Shown in pieces: positions 43,239 through 54,477 of a stretch of DNA of 64,000 bases. The position numbers and the translations under genes were made by a program. Where the stretch lies: positions 1 through 64,000 of the forward strand of contig NZ_CADO01000016.1 of assembly GCF_000285275.1 (NCBI RefSeq), written 5' to 3'. Below the pieces are notes generated by a model. That model had not been told where the DNA came from and did not search any database. It saw only the letters and a program-made list of their open reading frames with translations. The DNA comes from Acetobacter pasteurianus subsp. pasteurianus LMG 1262 = NBRC 106471 (GTDB lineage: Bacteria; Pseudomonadota; Alphaproteobacteria; Acetobacterales; Acetobacteraceae). How positions within the stretch are numbered: the first letter of the stretch is position 1; every line of letters begins with the position of its first letter.

Positions 43239-43654
43239 CCGAAAAAACCGATACCGAAGACAAAACATGGAAAGTTCGCATTCTGGATCTTTCTGGCGGT
43301 GCGGAAGATAACATTGTGGAAGATGTTGGCGTTTTTCATGATCTGGCCCACGCCAACGCATTTGCCCGCGCCTATGTGCGCGACAGTGTAGAACGCTGCC
43401 GCACCCCCGGTGCCAGCGCCAAAGATGTGCTGACAACGTGGTTCAGCTTTGGTGAAGATGCCGTTGTGCTGGATGCAGGTGAAGATGGCTGGCATTCTGC
43501 CAACGAGCTGGATGATTTTACTGCCCACCGCGCAACACCAATGGAACGAGACTGGCGTGCGCTGGATCCGCGCCGACTGGTGGAAGATAATGAAGACCTG
43601 ACAGACCTTTACGGCACGCCAGACGATGCCGATAATGGTGGCCACCAGCACTAA
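43235..43654 (+). CDS. Small acidic protein between pncB and gltX, function unknown
   Basis: This 139-residue, strongly acidic protein overlaps pncB by four bases and is followed by gltX after 56 bases. It has no signal peptide or membrane segment, so it is cytoplasmic. A region KVRILDLSGGAEDNIVED is followed by a helical stretch HDLAHANAFARAYVRDSVE. I do not recognise a family. A short hairpin CACAGC-ATAAC-GCTGTG (43655-43671) overlaps its end region. Confidence 0.75.
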   Translation: MTEKTDTEDKTWKVRILDLSGGAEDNIVEDVGVFHDLAHANAFARAYVRDSVERCRTPGASAKDVLTTWFSFGEDAVVLDAGEDGWHSANELDDFTAHRATPMERDWRALDPRRLVEDNEDLTDLYGTPDDADNGGHQH

Positions 43655-43710
43655 CACAGCATAACGCTGTGGCTGGCCTTTCCTGTTCATTCGCGCCATA
43701 AGCTTCTGTC

Positions 43711-45039
43711 ATGAAACTCCGTTTTGCTCCCAGCCCTACCGGCCTCCTGCATGTTGGCAATGCCCGTCAGGCACTTGCCAATGCCCTTTACGCCCGCCGC
43801 CACGGTGGCCAATTCCAACTTCGTATTGATGATACGGACATCGGCCGCTCCCGCGAGGAGCTGGTGGAAGCTATCCAGAAAGATCTGCACTGGATGGGCA
43901 TTCAGTGGGATGAAACCTTCCGGCAGACAGAACGGCTGGACCGCTACGCTGCAGCTATTGAGAAGCTGAAGGCTTCTGGACACCTTTACCCCTGCTTTGA
44001 AAGTGAACAGGAACTGGCCGCCAAGCGCGAAACACAGATCCGCCAGCGCCGCGCCCCGGTTTATGACCGCGCCATGCTGAAAATGACCCCCCAGCAGCGC
44101 GCACAGGCAGAAGCAAATGGTAAAGTGCCTTACTGGCGCTTTAAGCTCTCCAACACCACCGTGCGTTGGCGCGATATGGTAATGGGCGATTGCCAGGTTA
44201 AGCTTCCTTCTGTTTCAGACCCCGTTCTGGTGCGCACAGATGGCACGGTGCTGTACACACTGGCCTCTGTTGTGGATGATCTGGAAACAGGCATTACCCA
44301 CATTATCCGTGGGGAAGACCATGTGACCAACACGGGCGTACAGATTGATATTGCCCAAGCCCTTGGCGCACATCCTGACCATTTCCGTTTTGCTCATCTG
44401 CCGCTGCTGCTTGATGAAAACGGTGGCAAGCTTTCCAAACGGTTTGATGCGTGTTCCCTGCGCACATTCCGGCAGGACGGCATAGAAGCAACGGCGCTGA
44501 TCTCCTACCTTGCGCGCCTTGGTTCTTCGGATGATCCGGTGCTGCTTCCGTTTGATGAACAGGCCAAGATATACGATATCTCCCACATCTCCCGCTCTGC
44601 AGCACGGTTTGATACCCGCCAGCTTCTGGCCATGAACCATAAGCTGCTGGCCCAGACACCCTATGCAGATGTGGCTGACAGATTGCCTAAAGGCGCAACA
44701 GAAGCCTTCTGGCTGGCTATTCGTGGGAATATCGAACTGCTTTCAGAAGCACGCCTGTGGCATAATGTAACGGATGGAGACATCATTCCCCCCGTGCAGG
44801 AAGGTGAAGATGACTTCCTGAAAGAAGCCGCCAGCCTGTTGCCGCCTGAACCATGGGATGAAACCACATGGAAGGCATGGACAACCGCTGTGCGTGAAAA
44901 AACGGGCCGTTCTGGCAAAGCCCTGTTTCACCCCCTCCGTTTGGCTCTGACAGGGGAAGAACAAGGTCCGGAACTGCGTGACCTTCTGCCGTTAATTGGC
45001 CGCTCCCGCGTCTTGGCCCGGCTGCTTCCTTCTGCATAA
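43711..45039 (+). CDS. gltX: Glutamyl-tRNA synthetase
   Basis: This 442-residue class I synthetase charges tRNA with glutamate. The ATP-binding HIGH-type motif appears as HVGN (14-17, in FAPSPTGLLHVGNARQA) and the second motif as KLSKR at 240-244. The protein fits the shorter GluRS form common in alphaproteobacteria, many of which carry two copies. Which tRNA (Glu or Gln) it prefers cannot be told. It lies among NAD salvage genes, with pncA 12 bases downstream. Confidence 0.92.
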   Translation: MKLRFAPSPTGLLHVGNARQALANALYARRHGGQFQLRIDDTDIGRSREELVEAIQKDLHWMGIQWDETFRQTERLDRYAAAIEKLKASGHLYPCFESEQELAAKRETQIRQRRAPVYDRAMLKMTPQQRAQAEANGKVPYWRFKLSNTTVRWRDMVMGDCQVKLPSVSDPVLVRTDGTVLYTLASVVDDLETGITHIIRGEDHVTNTGVQIDIAQALGAHPDHFRFAHLPLLLDENGGKLSKRFDACSLRTFRQDGIEATALISYLARLGSSDDPVLLPFDEQAKIYDISHISRSAARFDTRQLLAMNHKLLAQTPYADVADRLPKGATEAFWLAIRGNIELLSEARLWHNVTDGDIIPPVQEGEDDFLKEAASLLPPEPWDETTWKAWTTAVREKTGRSGKALFHPLRLALTGEEQGPELRDLLPLIGRSRVLARLLPSA

Positions 45040-45051
45040 AGAGTAACACAC

Positions 45052-45681
45052 ATGCCACTGCAATCCGCGCCTTTCCCTCCTGCCTTTATACCGGGCAAAA
45101 CGGATGCGCTGATTGTAGTGGATGTGCAGAACGATTTTCTGCCAGATGGCGCCCTGCCTGTGCCCAAAGGCCATGCCATTGTGCCTGTTATCAACAGATT
45201 GGCACATTTACCGTTTGGGTTGATCGTGACCTCGCAGGACTGGCACCCAGCCGATCATGTTTCTTTCAAAACCACTCATCAGAACGGTCTGTGGCCTCCG
45301 CATTGTGTAGCCAATACACACGGCGCGGACTTTCCCCAAGATTTACACCTGCCTGAACGTACCCTGCACCTGTTTAAAGGCGCACAATCCGATCAGGACA
45401 GCTACTCTGCTTTCGGGGCCCAAACACTGTCGGGCCAGTCGCTTGATGCTGTTTTAAAACAGCATGGCATCACACATGTTTTTGTGTGTGGCTTGGCATT
45501 GGAATACTGCGTGCAGGCCACAGCACTAGATGCGCAAAAAGCCGAATATACAACCGTGCTTCTTACAGATGCCACCCAAGGGCTAGAGGCTGACCCTACC
45601 CCCACTTTGACGGTCTGTCAGGCAAAAGGCATTTTGCTGTATTCTGGTTTACAATTACACATACCTTCTCCAACACGCTGA
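45052..45681 (+). CDS. pncA: Nicotinamidase
   Basis: This 209-residue hydrolase converts nicotinamide to nicotinate. The catalytic triad is Asp24 (VVDVQNDF), Lys110 (LFKGAQ) and Cys153 (LALEYCVQATA). The metal site is DWHPADH (Asp63, His65, His69). Length is normal. It is 12 bases after gltX and probably in one transcript with it. Its product, nicotinate, is the substrate of PncB encoded upstream. Confidence 0.95.
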   Translation: MPLQSAPFPPAFIPGKTDALIVVDVQNDFLPDGALPVPKGHAIVPVINRLAHLPFGLIVTSQDWHPADHVSFKTTHQNGLWPPHCVANTHGADFPQDLHLPERTLHLFKGAQSDQDSYSAFGAQTLSGQSLDAVLKQHGITHVFVCGLALEYCVQATALDAQKAEYTTVLLTDATQGLEADPTPTLTVCQAKGILLYSGLQLHIPSPTR

Positions 45682-45715
45682 ATTCATACCCTACGCAAAC
45701 CAGCCAGAGGTTTTT

Positions 45716-47020
45716 ATGCGTAACAGTCTTTCTCGCCGTCGTTTTGGTCTTTGCTGTGCTGGTATGGGCATTTCTGCTCTGGCTGGGCCACCCGTTGTTG
45801 CACGTGCAACATCTATTCCCGAACTGATGGAACGCGAACCGCCCATGCTGGAAACCCTTAAATGGGCACCGCATGTGCATAAGGCCATTCAGAACGTTAT
45901 CAACGCCAATGGGCAATATTCCTCCACCTATAATCCGCAGCGCCGGCCCTACGTGGTGGTGGACTGGAACAACACAGCTATTGTCGGCGATGTGCAGGAA
46001 ACGCTGTTCCTTTACATGTTGGAACACTTCAGTTTTCTGATGCGTGCGGATGAATTCAGGCACCTTATCCACGTGCATGCATTTGCGCATCCCTTGCCTG
46101 CCCCATTTGTTAATATGGCCGGGCAACCTGTTTCCTTCCCGGTGCTGGTGGATGATCTGATAGAGGATTACCGTGCTCTTGCCGCTCGTTATGGGCACAT
46201 GCCGTACCCGCTCCCACGGGATGTGTTGGCAAAAGATATCACTCTGCAAGCTTTTCGGGCCAGAATGGCCTTTTGCCAACAAGCTGTTGCCGCACTGCAT
46301 GGGCCAGAAGCGGCACAACGCTGGATGATACGGCTGGTAGCAGGGCAGACAGCAGCAGATGTTATCGCCCTTAGCCGTGCCGCTAACGAATGGTGCCTTG
46401 GGGCTTCCATAACCACACAAACTTGGGAATGCCCGGCGGAACGCCCCGGCAAGGCGGGCCCGGTATCTGCCAAAGTTGTACAGGCCCTGCGCCTTACGCC
46501 AGAAATGGCCAACCTGTTCCAGATCTTGCAAGAACACGGGATAGACCCGGTTATCTGCACCTCCGGCATGGAGGATATTACGGCACTTTTCGCCACATCG
46601 GCAGAATATGGATACAACCTGCCGCGTGAGCACGTTTTTGGCGCACGTTTGGCCGAGCGTAAGAAAATCCTACTTTCTACCGAGGTCGCACGTTATCCCT
46701 TCCCTGCAGATGCTGGCAAAACAGCCATTATTCACAAATACTTTGTCGCAAAACGGCAGATGCCCCCGCTCATGATTTTTGCGGGAGAAGATTGCTCGGC
46801 GCATATGCTGGAAGCTTTTCCCGACAGCAAGCTGAACTGTCTGATAAACCGCAAACAATCTGCCCCCATGCAGAAGTTTTTGCAAAAGGCCGCACAATCT
46901 GCCTCAGACACCGCGCCCCGTCAGTTTTACCTGCAAGGGCGTGATGAAAACACAGGGGAATGGCTACCAGAAGAAGGCAGTATCCTATTGGGGGAAACCA
47001 ATCCTTCCCTCCCCACCTGA
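45716..47020 (+). CDS. Tat-exported HAD-superfamily-like protein with degenerate active site
   Basis: This 434-residue protein has a twin-arginine signal (SRRRFGLCCAGMG, likely cleavage after VVARA). The mature part resembles secreted HAD phosphatases of the phosphorylcholine phosphatase type. Motif I reads VVVDWNNT (Asp83 kept, second Asp replaced by Asn85), motif II ICTSGM, a motif III lysine in GKTAIIHK, and motif IV GEDCSAHMLEAF. The changed acidic residues could alter metal binding, so activity is uncertain. It follows pncA after 34 bases and may be co-transcribed. It is convergent with the copper ATPase. Confidence 0.65.
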   Translation: MRNSLSRRRFGLCCAGMGISALAGPPVVARATSIPELMEREPPMLETLKWAPHVHKAIQNVINANGQYSSTYNPQRRPYVVVDWNNTAIVGDVQETLFLYMLEHFSFLMRADEFRHLIHVHAFAHPLPAPFVNMAGQPVSFPVLVDDLIEDYRALAARYGHMPYPLPRDVLAKDITLQAFRARMAFCQQAVAALHGPEAAQRWMIRLVAGQTAADVIALSRAANEWCLGASITTQTWECPAERPGKAGPVSAKVVQALRLTPEMANLFQILQEHGIDPVICTSGMEDITALFATSAEYGYNLPREHVFGARLAERKKILLSTEVARYPFPADAGKTAIIHKYFVAKRQMPPLMIFAGEDCSAHMLEAFPDSKLNCLINRKQSAPMQKFLQKAAQSASDTAPRQFYLQGRDENTGEWLPEEGSILLGETNPSLPT

Positions 47021-47025
47021 TATTC

Positions 47026-49398
47026 TTAGGATTTGGGCTTCCACCGGTTCAGCAACAGGGAATTGCTGACAACAGAAACCGAACTCATTGCCATGGCGGC
47101 CCCTGCCAGAACCGGGTCCAGTTTACCAAGGGCAGCCAAAGGCAAACCAAGAATATTGTAAATAAAAGCAAAAAACAGGTTCTGCCATATTTTGGAAACC
47201 GTGGCGCGTGAGAGAGAAAGCGCATCCACCAAGGCCATCAGGTTGCTGCGCATCAGCACAACGTCTGCCGTTTCCAAGGCAATATCTGCCCCGGCACCTA
47301 TGGCAAAACCAACATCGGCAGAGGCAAGAGCCGGGGCATCATTAATGCCATCGCCCACCATGCCAACGCACTTGCCCTGCTCTTTCAGTTTACGAATTTC
47401 AGCCGCTTTGCCATCTGGCAGCACGCCGGCAATAACTGTTTTTATGCCCACCTTCTGGGCCACGGCCTGCGCAACACGGGCGTTATCCCCCGTAAGCATC
47501 ACCACATCCAAACCCTGCTGCTGCAGGGTGGCCACTGCTTCTTGCGCTTCTGGGCGGATCTGATCGGCCAGCGCAAACCACGCCAGAACCGTTTGCCCCT
47601 GCGCTACGCCCACAACTGTACGCCCCTGCTGCTGCCAGCTTTGGGTGAGGTCATGATCTATCGTGCAGCCAAGAGTGGCCAGATATGCAGGAGAACCCAA
47701 CGCAATAGGGTGCCCCTGATATTCCGCCCTAACACCCTGCCCCGGCACAGCCTGAAAGCCAGATATCTCCGCCGCCGTAACATCCTGCACACATGCATAA
47801 TTCACAACAGCACGCGCTAACGGATGTTCGGATTGGCTTTCCAGTGCATATGCCAAGGCCAGTGCATCTTGCGCAGAAACATGCTCTGCCTCCTGAACAT
47901 CCACAACGGCAGGTTGCCCTTGGGTTAAGGTGCCTGTTTTATCCACCACAAGCGTTGTGAGCTTGCGTGTCTGTTCCAGTGCATCTGCATTACGGAACAA
48001 GATACCCGCGCGTGCGCCCAGCCCCGTGCCCACCATAATGGCAGTGGGTGTCGCCAACCCCAGAGAGCACGGGCAGGCAATGACCAGCACGGAAATGGCG
48101 TTAACGAGGCTTTGGTCCCACACACCTGTTAGCAACCAGCCTGTAGCAAATGTCAGCACAGCCAGCGCAAGCACAACCGGCACAAAAACAGATGCCACTT
48201 TATCTGCCAGCCGCTGCACAGTGGCTTTGCTGCCCTGTGCCTGCTCTACCATATGCACAATGCCTGCCAGAACTGTCTGGCTACCAATGCCGGTTACCTT
48301 GGCACGCAGGGCACCTGTCTGGTTTAAGGTGCCTGCAAACACGTTAGCACCGGCCTGCTTGGCAACAGGCACACTCTCACCCGTCAGCATGGCCTCGTTC
48401 ACATCCGATGCGCCAGAAAGCACAACGCCATCTACCGGAATACTCTCACCGGGGCGTACCAGAAACACGTTGCCCACTTGTAGTTGTTCTACGGGTTCAT
48501 CCGTTATCTGCCCTGCGCGTTCAACATGCGCTGTCCTGGGCTGAAGCCGCAGCAGGCTTTCCATACCGGCGCCTGCGCGCGCCTTGGCACGGGCCTCCAA
48601 CAAACGGCCCAGCAATACCAGCGTAATGACCAGTGCGCTGGCCTCAAAATAAACAGGCTGATCTAGCCCGAACAGCACCACAACCGCGCTGAAGCCATAG
48701 GCAATGCTGGTGCCCAAAACCACCAGCACATCCATGGTGGCTGCACCGCTACGTAATGCGTGCCATGCCCCCGCATAAAAAGAGCGGCCACACCAAAACT
48801 GCACCACAGTAGCCAAAACAAGCTGCACCCATAGCGGCAACATAACCGCATGGTGTGCGCCTGCCATCATGCCCACCATTTCCAGCAGAAATGGCAGGCT
48901 TAAAACCGCAGCCAGCACAAAGCCCGTAAGTGCCGTGCGCCATTCCTTCTGCCGCTGATGTTTGACTTCTTCCGCTGTTTTCTGTTGGAAGACAGTCGCG
49001 CCATATCCGGCTTTTTCTACCGCTGCTATCAACGCCTGCGCGGTGACGATGCCGGGCACAAAGGTAACGTGTGCACGTTCGGTCGCCAGATTAACGTTTG
49101 CATGCACGGATGGCAGGGCGTTCAGCACCTTTTCCACCCGTCCGGCACAGCCTGCGCAAGAAAGCCCTGTCAGAGCCAGATCCACGCTAGATGTCTGTGC
49201 CCCAAACCCGGCTTTGGTAACGGCGTCCAATATATCCGTTACGTTGCTTGCACCTGCCCCCAGATCAACCTGTGCCTTGGCCGTTGCAAAATTAACGGAG
49301 GCCTGCACCCCCTCCAGCCTGTTCAGCACTTTTTCCAGCCGGGTAGCGCATGCGGCGCAGGACATCCCTTCTACCGGGAAACTGATTGTCTGGCTCAT
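47026..49398 (-). CDS. copA: Copper-translocating P1B-type ATPase
   Basis: This 790-residue inner membrane pump exports Cu(I). Two N-terminal metal-binding domains have [10 protein letters not shown] (CxxC at 14-17) and [10 protein letters not shown] (81-84). The actuator loop TGES is at 339-342, the membrane metal site CPC at 442-444, and the phosphorylated Asp486 in [17 protein letters not shown] closes the hinge. The CPC motif indicates monovalent copper or silver. It is divergent from the rest of the copper cluster across a gap holding a perfect palindrome. Confidence 0.95.
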   Translation of the reverse strand: MSQTISFPVEGMSCAACATRLEKVLNRLEGVQASVNFATAKAQVDLGAGASNVTDILDAVTKAGFGAQTSSVDLALTGLSCAGCAGRVEKVLNALPSVHANVNLATERAHVTFVPGIVTAQALIAAVEKAGYGATVFQQKTAEEVKHQRQKEWRTALTGFVLAAVLSLPFLLEMVGMMAGAHHAVMLPLWVQLVLATVVQFWCGRSFYAGAWHALRSGAATMDVLVVLGTSIAYGFSAVVVLFGLDQPVYFEASALVITLVLLGRLLEARAKARAGAGMESLLRLQPRTAHVERAGQITDEPVEQLQVGNVFLVRPGESIPVDGVVLSGASDVNEAMLTGESVPVAKQAGANVFAGTLNQTGALRAKVTGIGSQTVLAGIVHMVEQAQGSKATVQRLADKVASVFVPVVLALAVLTFATGWLLTGVWDQSLVNAISVLVIACPCSLGLATPTAIMVGTGLGARAGILFRNADALEQTRKLTTLVVDKTGTLTQGQPAVVDVQEAEHVSAQDALALAYALESQSEHPLARAVVNYACVQDVTAAEISGFQAVPGQGVRAEYQGHPIALGSPAYLATLGCTIDHDLTQSWQQQGRTVVGVAQGQTVLAWFALADQIRPEAQEAVATLQQQGLDVVMLTGDNARVAQAVAQKVGIKTVIAGVLPDGKAAEIRKLKEQGKCVGMVGDGINDAPALASADVGFAIGAGADIALETADVVLMRSNLMALVDALSLSRATVSKIWQNLFFAFIYNILGLPLAALGKLDPVLAGAAMAMSSVSVVSNSLLLNRWKPKS

Positions 49399-49463
49399 TC
49401 ACCCTACTCCGCCTGTAACTGCTACGCCTACGCACCGCACCAAAACGCCACTATGATACGCCT

Positions 49464-49478
49464 TCCTGCTTTGCAGGA
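49464..49478. promoter_or_regulatory. Perfect palindrome TCCTGC-TTT-GCAGGA, candidate copper operator
   Basis: Exact 6-base arms around TTT lie in the 123-base gap between the divergent copA and His-rich-protein genes. The position is suited to control both promoters. Copper regulators of the MerR (CueR) and other families bind such dyads, but no regulator gene is in the window and the sequence does not decide the family. Confidence 0.5.
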
Positions 49479-49521
49479 CATTTTCTTGCTCTCATATACA
49501 CATTGCAGATATGGTGGCGAG

Positions 49522-49947
49522 ATGATGGATCGCATCCTGCCTTTCAGAAAAATTCTGAGCGGCCTGCTTTTTGTAGCAGTGCTGGTGGGCCTGCATGCGC
49601 TTTTACCGGGTAAGGTATTTGCATCTGCCCACGCCATGACGAACTGGCACACAGGCGTACAATCTGCCGAGTGCCATTCTCATGGCTCCATGAACATGCC
49701 GATGGAACATCATGCCGCACCCGCACATGCTGCCCATTGTGCACTGCAAAACCATACACACCATCATCAACAGCATTGTTGCCAACCTGACTGCTTTGCA
49801 TCCGGGCTTTCTGCGCTTCTGCCTTACACGCCTGCGCATGAAGCCGCGTGGCAAATGCCAGCGCACCGGTTGCGCAGGAATGTTCTCTTTCTGCCAGATT
49901 ACACAGCAGATCCCCTACTAAGACCACCCAAACTGCATAACGCCTGA
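49522..49947 (+). CDS. His/Cys-rich small secreted or membrane-anchored protein of the copper cluster
   Basis: This 141-residue protein has one N-terminal hydrophobic segment (about 11-34), probably a signal or anchor. A metal-binding-like region follows, including HHAAPAHAAHCALQNHTHHHQQ and the paired cysteines in HCCQPDC. It resembles the small His-rich proteins (DUF2946-like) found in copper operons, though I hold this loosely. GGTGGCGAG precedes the start. It lies between copA (divergent) and the multicopper oxidase; a periplasmic copper-handling role is inferred. Confidence 0.7.
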   Translation: MMDRILPFRKILSGLLFVAVLVGLHALLPGKVFASAHAMTNWHTGVQSAECHSHGSMNMPMEHHAAPAHAAHCALQNHTHHHQQHCCQPDCFASGLSALLPYTPAHEAAWQMPAHRLRRNVLFLPDYTADPLLRPPKLHNA

Positions 49948-50021
49948 TTTTTCGTACGCTTTAATCAGTCGGTCTGCGCGTTCTTATATGCGTGCAGCAT
50001 GATGCAGAATGGACAATACCC

Positions 50022-51737
50022 ATGCATATTCCCCCTGTTTTGAAAGGGAGAAATGTGTCTCGTCGGCAGTTTATAACTGGCGGCAGCGCATTGGCGGCCC
50101 TGTATGCCCTTAAGCCACCCAAACAGGTTTTTGCTTCTACCCACACATCCGGAATTGTGCCCCAAAACGCTAGCAACACGTTTGATCTGACAATCGGCTG
50201 GGCAAATGTAAATATTCTGGACAAACCGCAGCGCGTGCCCACCATGAATGGTGGCGTGCCCGGCCCCATCCTGCGGTGGCGTGAAGGCGATGATTTACGC
50301 CTGAACATCCATAATACATTGGACGAAACAACTTCCATCCACTGGCATGGCATCCGGTGCCCAGCACATATGGATGGCGTACCGGGGCTAAGCTTTGCCG
50401 GAATTGAACCCGGCGCACGCTTTACCTATCGCTTTCCTGTAAAACAGAGTGGCACATACTGGTATCACAGCCACTCCAACATGCAGGAAGCCATGGGGCT
50501 GTATGGGGCCATTGTGATTGACCCCAAGGAGCCAGACCCTAATAGTTATGACCGGGATTACGTCATCCTGCTTTCAGATTGGTCTGATGTGGCGCCCCAT
50601 ACCATCATCAACAAGCTGAAGTTTCAGGATGACTACTATAATTTCCGGCAACGTACGGCTGTTTCTTTCTTTCATGATGCCAAGAAATCCGGCGTATGGC
50701 CGACACTAAAAGACCGCATGCAGTGGGCTGGCATGAACATGTCCGCCACGGATATTTCAGACGTAAGCGGCATTATCTACACGTATCTGATGAACGGCTG
50801 CGCCCCCGCTGCCAACTGGACTGGTATTTTTAAACCCGGTGAACGCATCAGGCTGCGGTTTATCAATGCCTCCGCCATGACCTTTTATGATATCCGCATT
50901 CCCGGCCTCCAAATGGATATCATTCAGGCAGATGGAAATAATGTTGAACCCGTGCGGGTAGATGAATTCCGCATTGGGGTGGCTGAAACGTATGATTGCA
51001 TTGTGCAGCCCCAAGGCGATCAGGCTTACACCATTTTTGCCCAAAGTGAGGACAGAACCGGCTACGCCCGCGGCACACTTGCCCCTCATTCCGGCATGAG
51101 CGCACCAGTTCCCCCCATGGATGAACGGCCCGTACGCACTATGGTGGATATGGGCATGGCCATGCACGGAGGGCACGATATGGGTGGCATGAAGATGCAC
51201 GATATGCCCATGCACTCGGCCCCCAAAGCACATGCCCCGCCTTTGAATGTAGAAAACCAGAACCGTGCCGCCATGCCGATCAATCGTCTGGCTGACCCCG
51301 GTGATGGCTTACAAAACAACGGCCGACGGGTTCTGACATATGCAGACCTGCGCGCCACTCACCCAGCCACAGATCAACGCCCACCATCGCGCGAGATCAC
51401 GTTGCACCTTACCGGCAACATGGAACGTTATATCTGGGGGTTTGATGGCAAAAAGTTCTCGGAAGCCGAACCTATCCCACTGCGTTTGGATGAACGGGTA
51501 CGCTTTACCCTGATAAATGACACCATGATGGAACACCCCATCCATCTGCATGGTTTGTGGAGTGAGCTGGAAAACGGGAACGGTCTGTATAACCCGATAA
51601 AACACACCATTATTGTGCAACCAGGCGGAAAGCTGAGCTATCTGGTTTCTGCCGATACACCGGGTTTATGGGCTTTTCACTGCCACCTGCTTTACCACAT
51701 GGATTTAGGCATGTTCCGCACGGTGGTGGTGTCATGA
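50022..51737 (+). CDS. Copper-resistance multicopper oxidase (CopA/PcoA type)
   Basis: This 571-residue periplasmic oxidase probably detoxifies Cu(I) by oxidation. A Tat signal SRRQF (13-17) starts it. The copper ligand motifs are HWHGI, YHSHS, HPIHLHG and HCHLLYHMDLGMF in the usual order. A Met/His-rich stretch near residue 380 (MGMAMHGGHDMGGMKM) is typical of copper-resistance oxidases. The ATG at 50022 starts the Tat peptide well; an in-frame ATG at 49992 would add ten residues. It overlaps copB by four bases. The name CopA for this family must not be confused with the ATPase. Confidence 0.93.
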   Translation: MHIPPVLKGRNVSRRQFITGGSALAALYALKPPKQVFASTHTSGIVPQNASNTFDLTIGWANVNILDKPQRVPTMNGGVPGPILRWREGDDLRLNIHNTLDETTSIHWHGIRCPAHMDGVPGLSFAGIEPGARFTYRFPVKQSGTYWYHSHSNMQEAMGLYGAIVIDPKEPDPNSYDRDYVILLSDWSDVAPHTIINKLKFQDDYYNFRQRTAVSFFHDAKKSGVWPTLKDRMQWAGMNMSATDISDVSGIIYTYLMNGCAPAANWTGIFKPGERIRLRFINASAMTFYDIRIPGLQMDIIQADGNNVEPVRVDEFRIGVAETYDCIVQPQGDQAYTIFAQSEDRTGYARGTLAPHSGMSAPVPPMDERPVRTMVDMGMAMHGGHDMGGMKMHDMPMHSAPKAHAPPLNVENQNRAAMPINRLADPGDGLQNNGRRVLTYADLRATHPATDQRPPSREITLHLTGNMERYIWGFDGKKFSEAEPIPLRLDERVRFTLINDTMMEHPIHLHGLWSELENGNGLYNPIKHTIIVQPGGKLSYLVSADTPGLWAFHCHLLYHMDLGMFRTVVVS

Positions 51738-52729
51738 AAACATGTTTGTACCACCCATATATTTCTCGTTTTTTACTTTTGGGCGTGTCCGCTCTGCTTA
51801 TGGCATCTGTGGTTACGCAGCAGGCCAAAGCGGCCTCCATGAACCATGCAGCTATGGAAGGCATGGATGATATGGATATGGGCGACATGGACATGCCAGC
51901 CTCAAAACCTAAACCCCAGCAAAGCTCAAAACCGGCGCAACATTCTGGGCACACCATCTTACCCAACAAAAGCACTACGGCGGGTACTTCTGCCTACCCA
52001 CCCGTAACGCCCAGTGCCCAGTGGCCTGCAACGCCGCCACCTGTGCCTAAATTACATTACGTGCAGCACATCCATCCGGTTATGGACCACAACACATATT
52101 TCCATGCTCTTTTGGAACAGTTTGAAGGCCGATACACGCCGGGCAACAGCCTGTTTAGGTATTCTGGCCAAGCGTGGTTTGGCACAGATTACAACAAGTT
52201 CTGGGTGAAGTCTGAAGGCTTACTGGATGGCCATCGTCGTTTTTCAGATGGTGATCATGAATTCTTTTATGACCGAGCCATTTCCACCTATTTTGATGTG
52301 CAGGCTGGCATTCGGCTTGATGTAGATAGCGGCCCTACCCGCGCATGGGGTGCCGTAGGCGTACAAGGATTGGCGCTTTACTTTTTTGATGTGTCTGCCA
52401 CAGCTTATTTCAACAACACTGGCGTAGCAGGCAAACTGGAAGGCTCTTACGACTTCCTGATAACCAACCGCCTGATTTTACAGCCACAAGCCGAACTGAA
52501 TTTCTATTCTCATGCAGACCCGGAACGTGGTGTCAGCCGGGGTTTTTCAGACATAGATGCAGGTTTACGCCTGCGTTATGAGTTCAAACGCCAGATTGCC
52601 CCTTATATTGCCGTAACCTATGCCGGGCATTACGGCAGCACCACCAGCGTAGCCAGAAATAACACACGCATGGCAGAAAATGGGCCAGAGGATTTACGTT
52701 TTACCTTTGGTATTCGCTCATGGTTTTAA
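51734..52729 (+). CDS. copB: Copper-resistance outer membrane protein CopB
   Basis: This 331-residue protein has a signal peptide, then a Met/Asp-rich copper-binding-like stretch (MEGMDDMDMGDMDM), a Pro/Ser linker, and a CopB/PcoB beta-barrel domain with YRYSGQAWFGTD-like sequence (FRYSGQAWFGTDYNKFWVK) and LRLRYEFKRQIAPYI. The family works with the multicopper oxidase in copper resistance. Overlap by ATGA shows translational coupling with it. A bidirectional terminator follows. Confidence 0.93.
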   Translation: MKTCLYHPYISRFLLLGVSALLMASVVTQQAKAASMNHAAMEGMDDMDMGDMDMPASKPKPQQSSKPAQHSGHTILPNKSTTAGTSAYPPVTPSAQWPATPPPVPKLHYVQHIHPVMDHNTYFHALLEQFEGRYTPGNSLFRYSGQAWFGTDYNKFWVKSEGLLDGHRRFSDGDHEFFYDRAISTYFDVQAGIRLDVDSGPTRAWGAVGVQGLALYFFDVSATAYFNNTGVAGKLEGSYDFLITNRLILQPQAELNFYSHADPERGVSRGFSDIDAGLRLRYEFKRQIAPYIAVTYAGHYGSTTSVARNNTRMAENGPEDLRFTFGIRSWF

Positions 52730-52751
52730 CCTGACGATAACCCCAGAACAG

Positions 52752-52788
52752 AAAAAGCCCTGCCACACATTTGGTGGCAGGGCTTTTT
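52752..52788. terminator. Bidirectional intrinsic terminator between copB and ilvC
   Basis: AGCCCTGCCAC (52756-52766) pairs perfectly with GTGGCAGGGCT (52774-52784). AAAAA precedes and TTTTT follows, so the structure can terminate both the copper operon and the convergent ilvC. Confidence 0.95.
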
Positions 52789-52812
52789 GCTACGGCTAAC
52801 GCCAGAACTGAA

Positions 52813-54410
<1,598 letters not shown>

Positions 54411-54477
54411 TGTCAGTGTATCCTGAAATCAGACTGGAAGAAGAAAGAAACCTCTTGAGGAAAAACCCCAACCGGCC

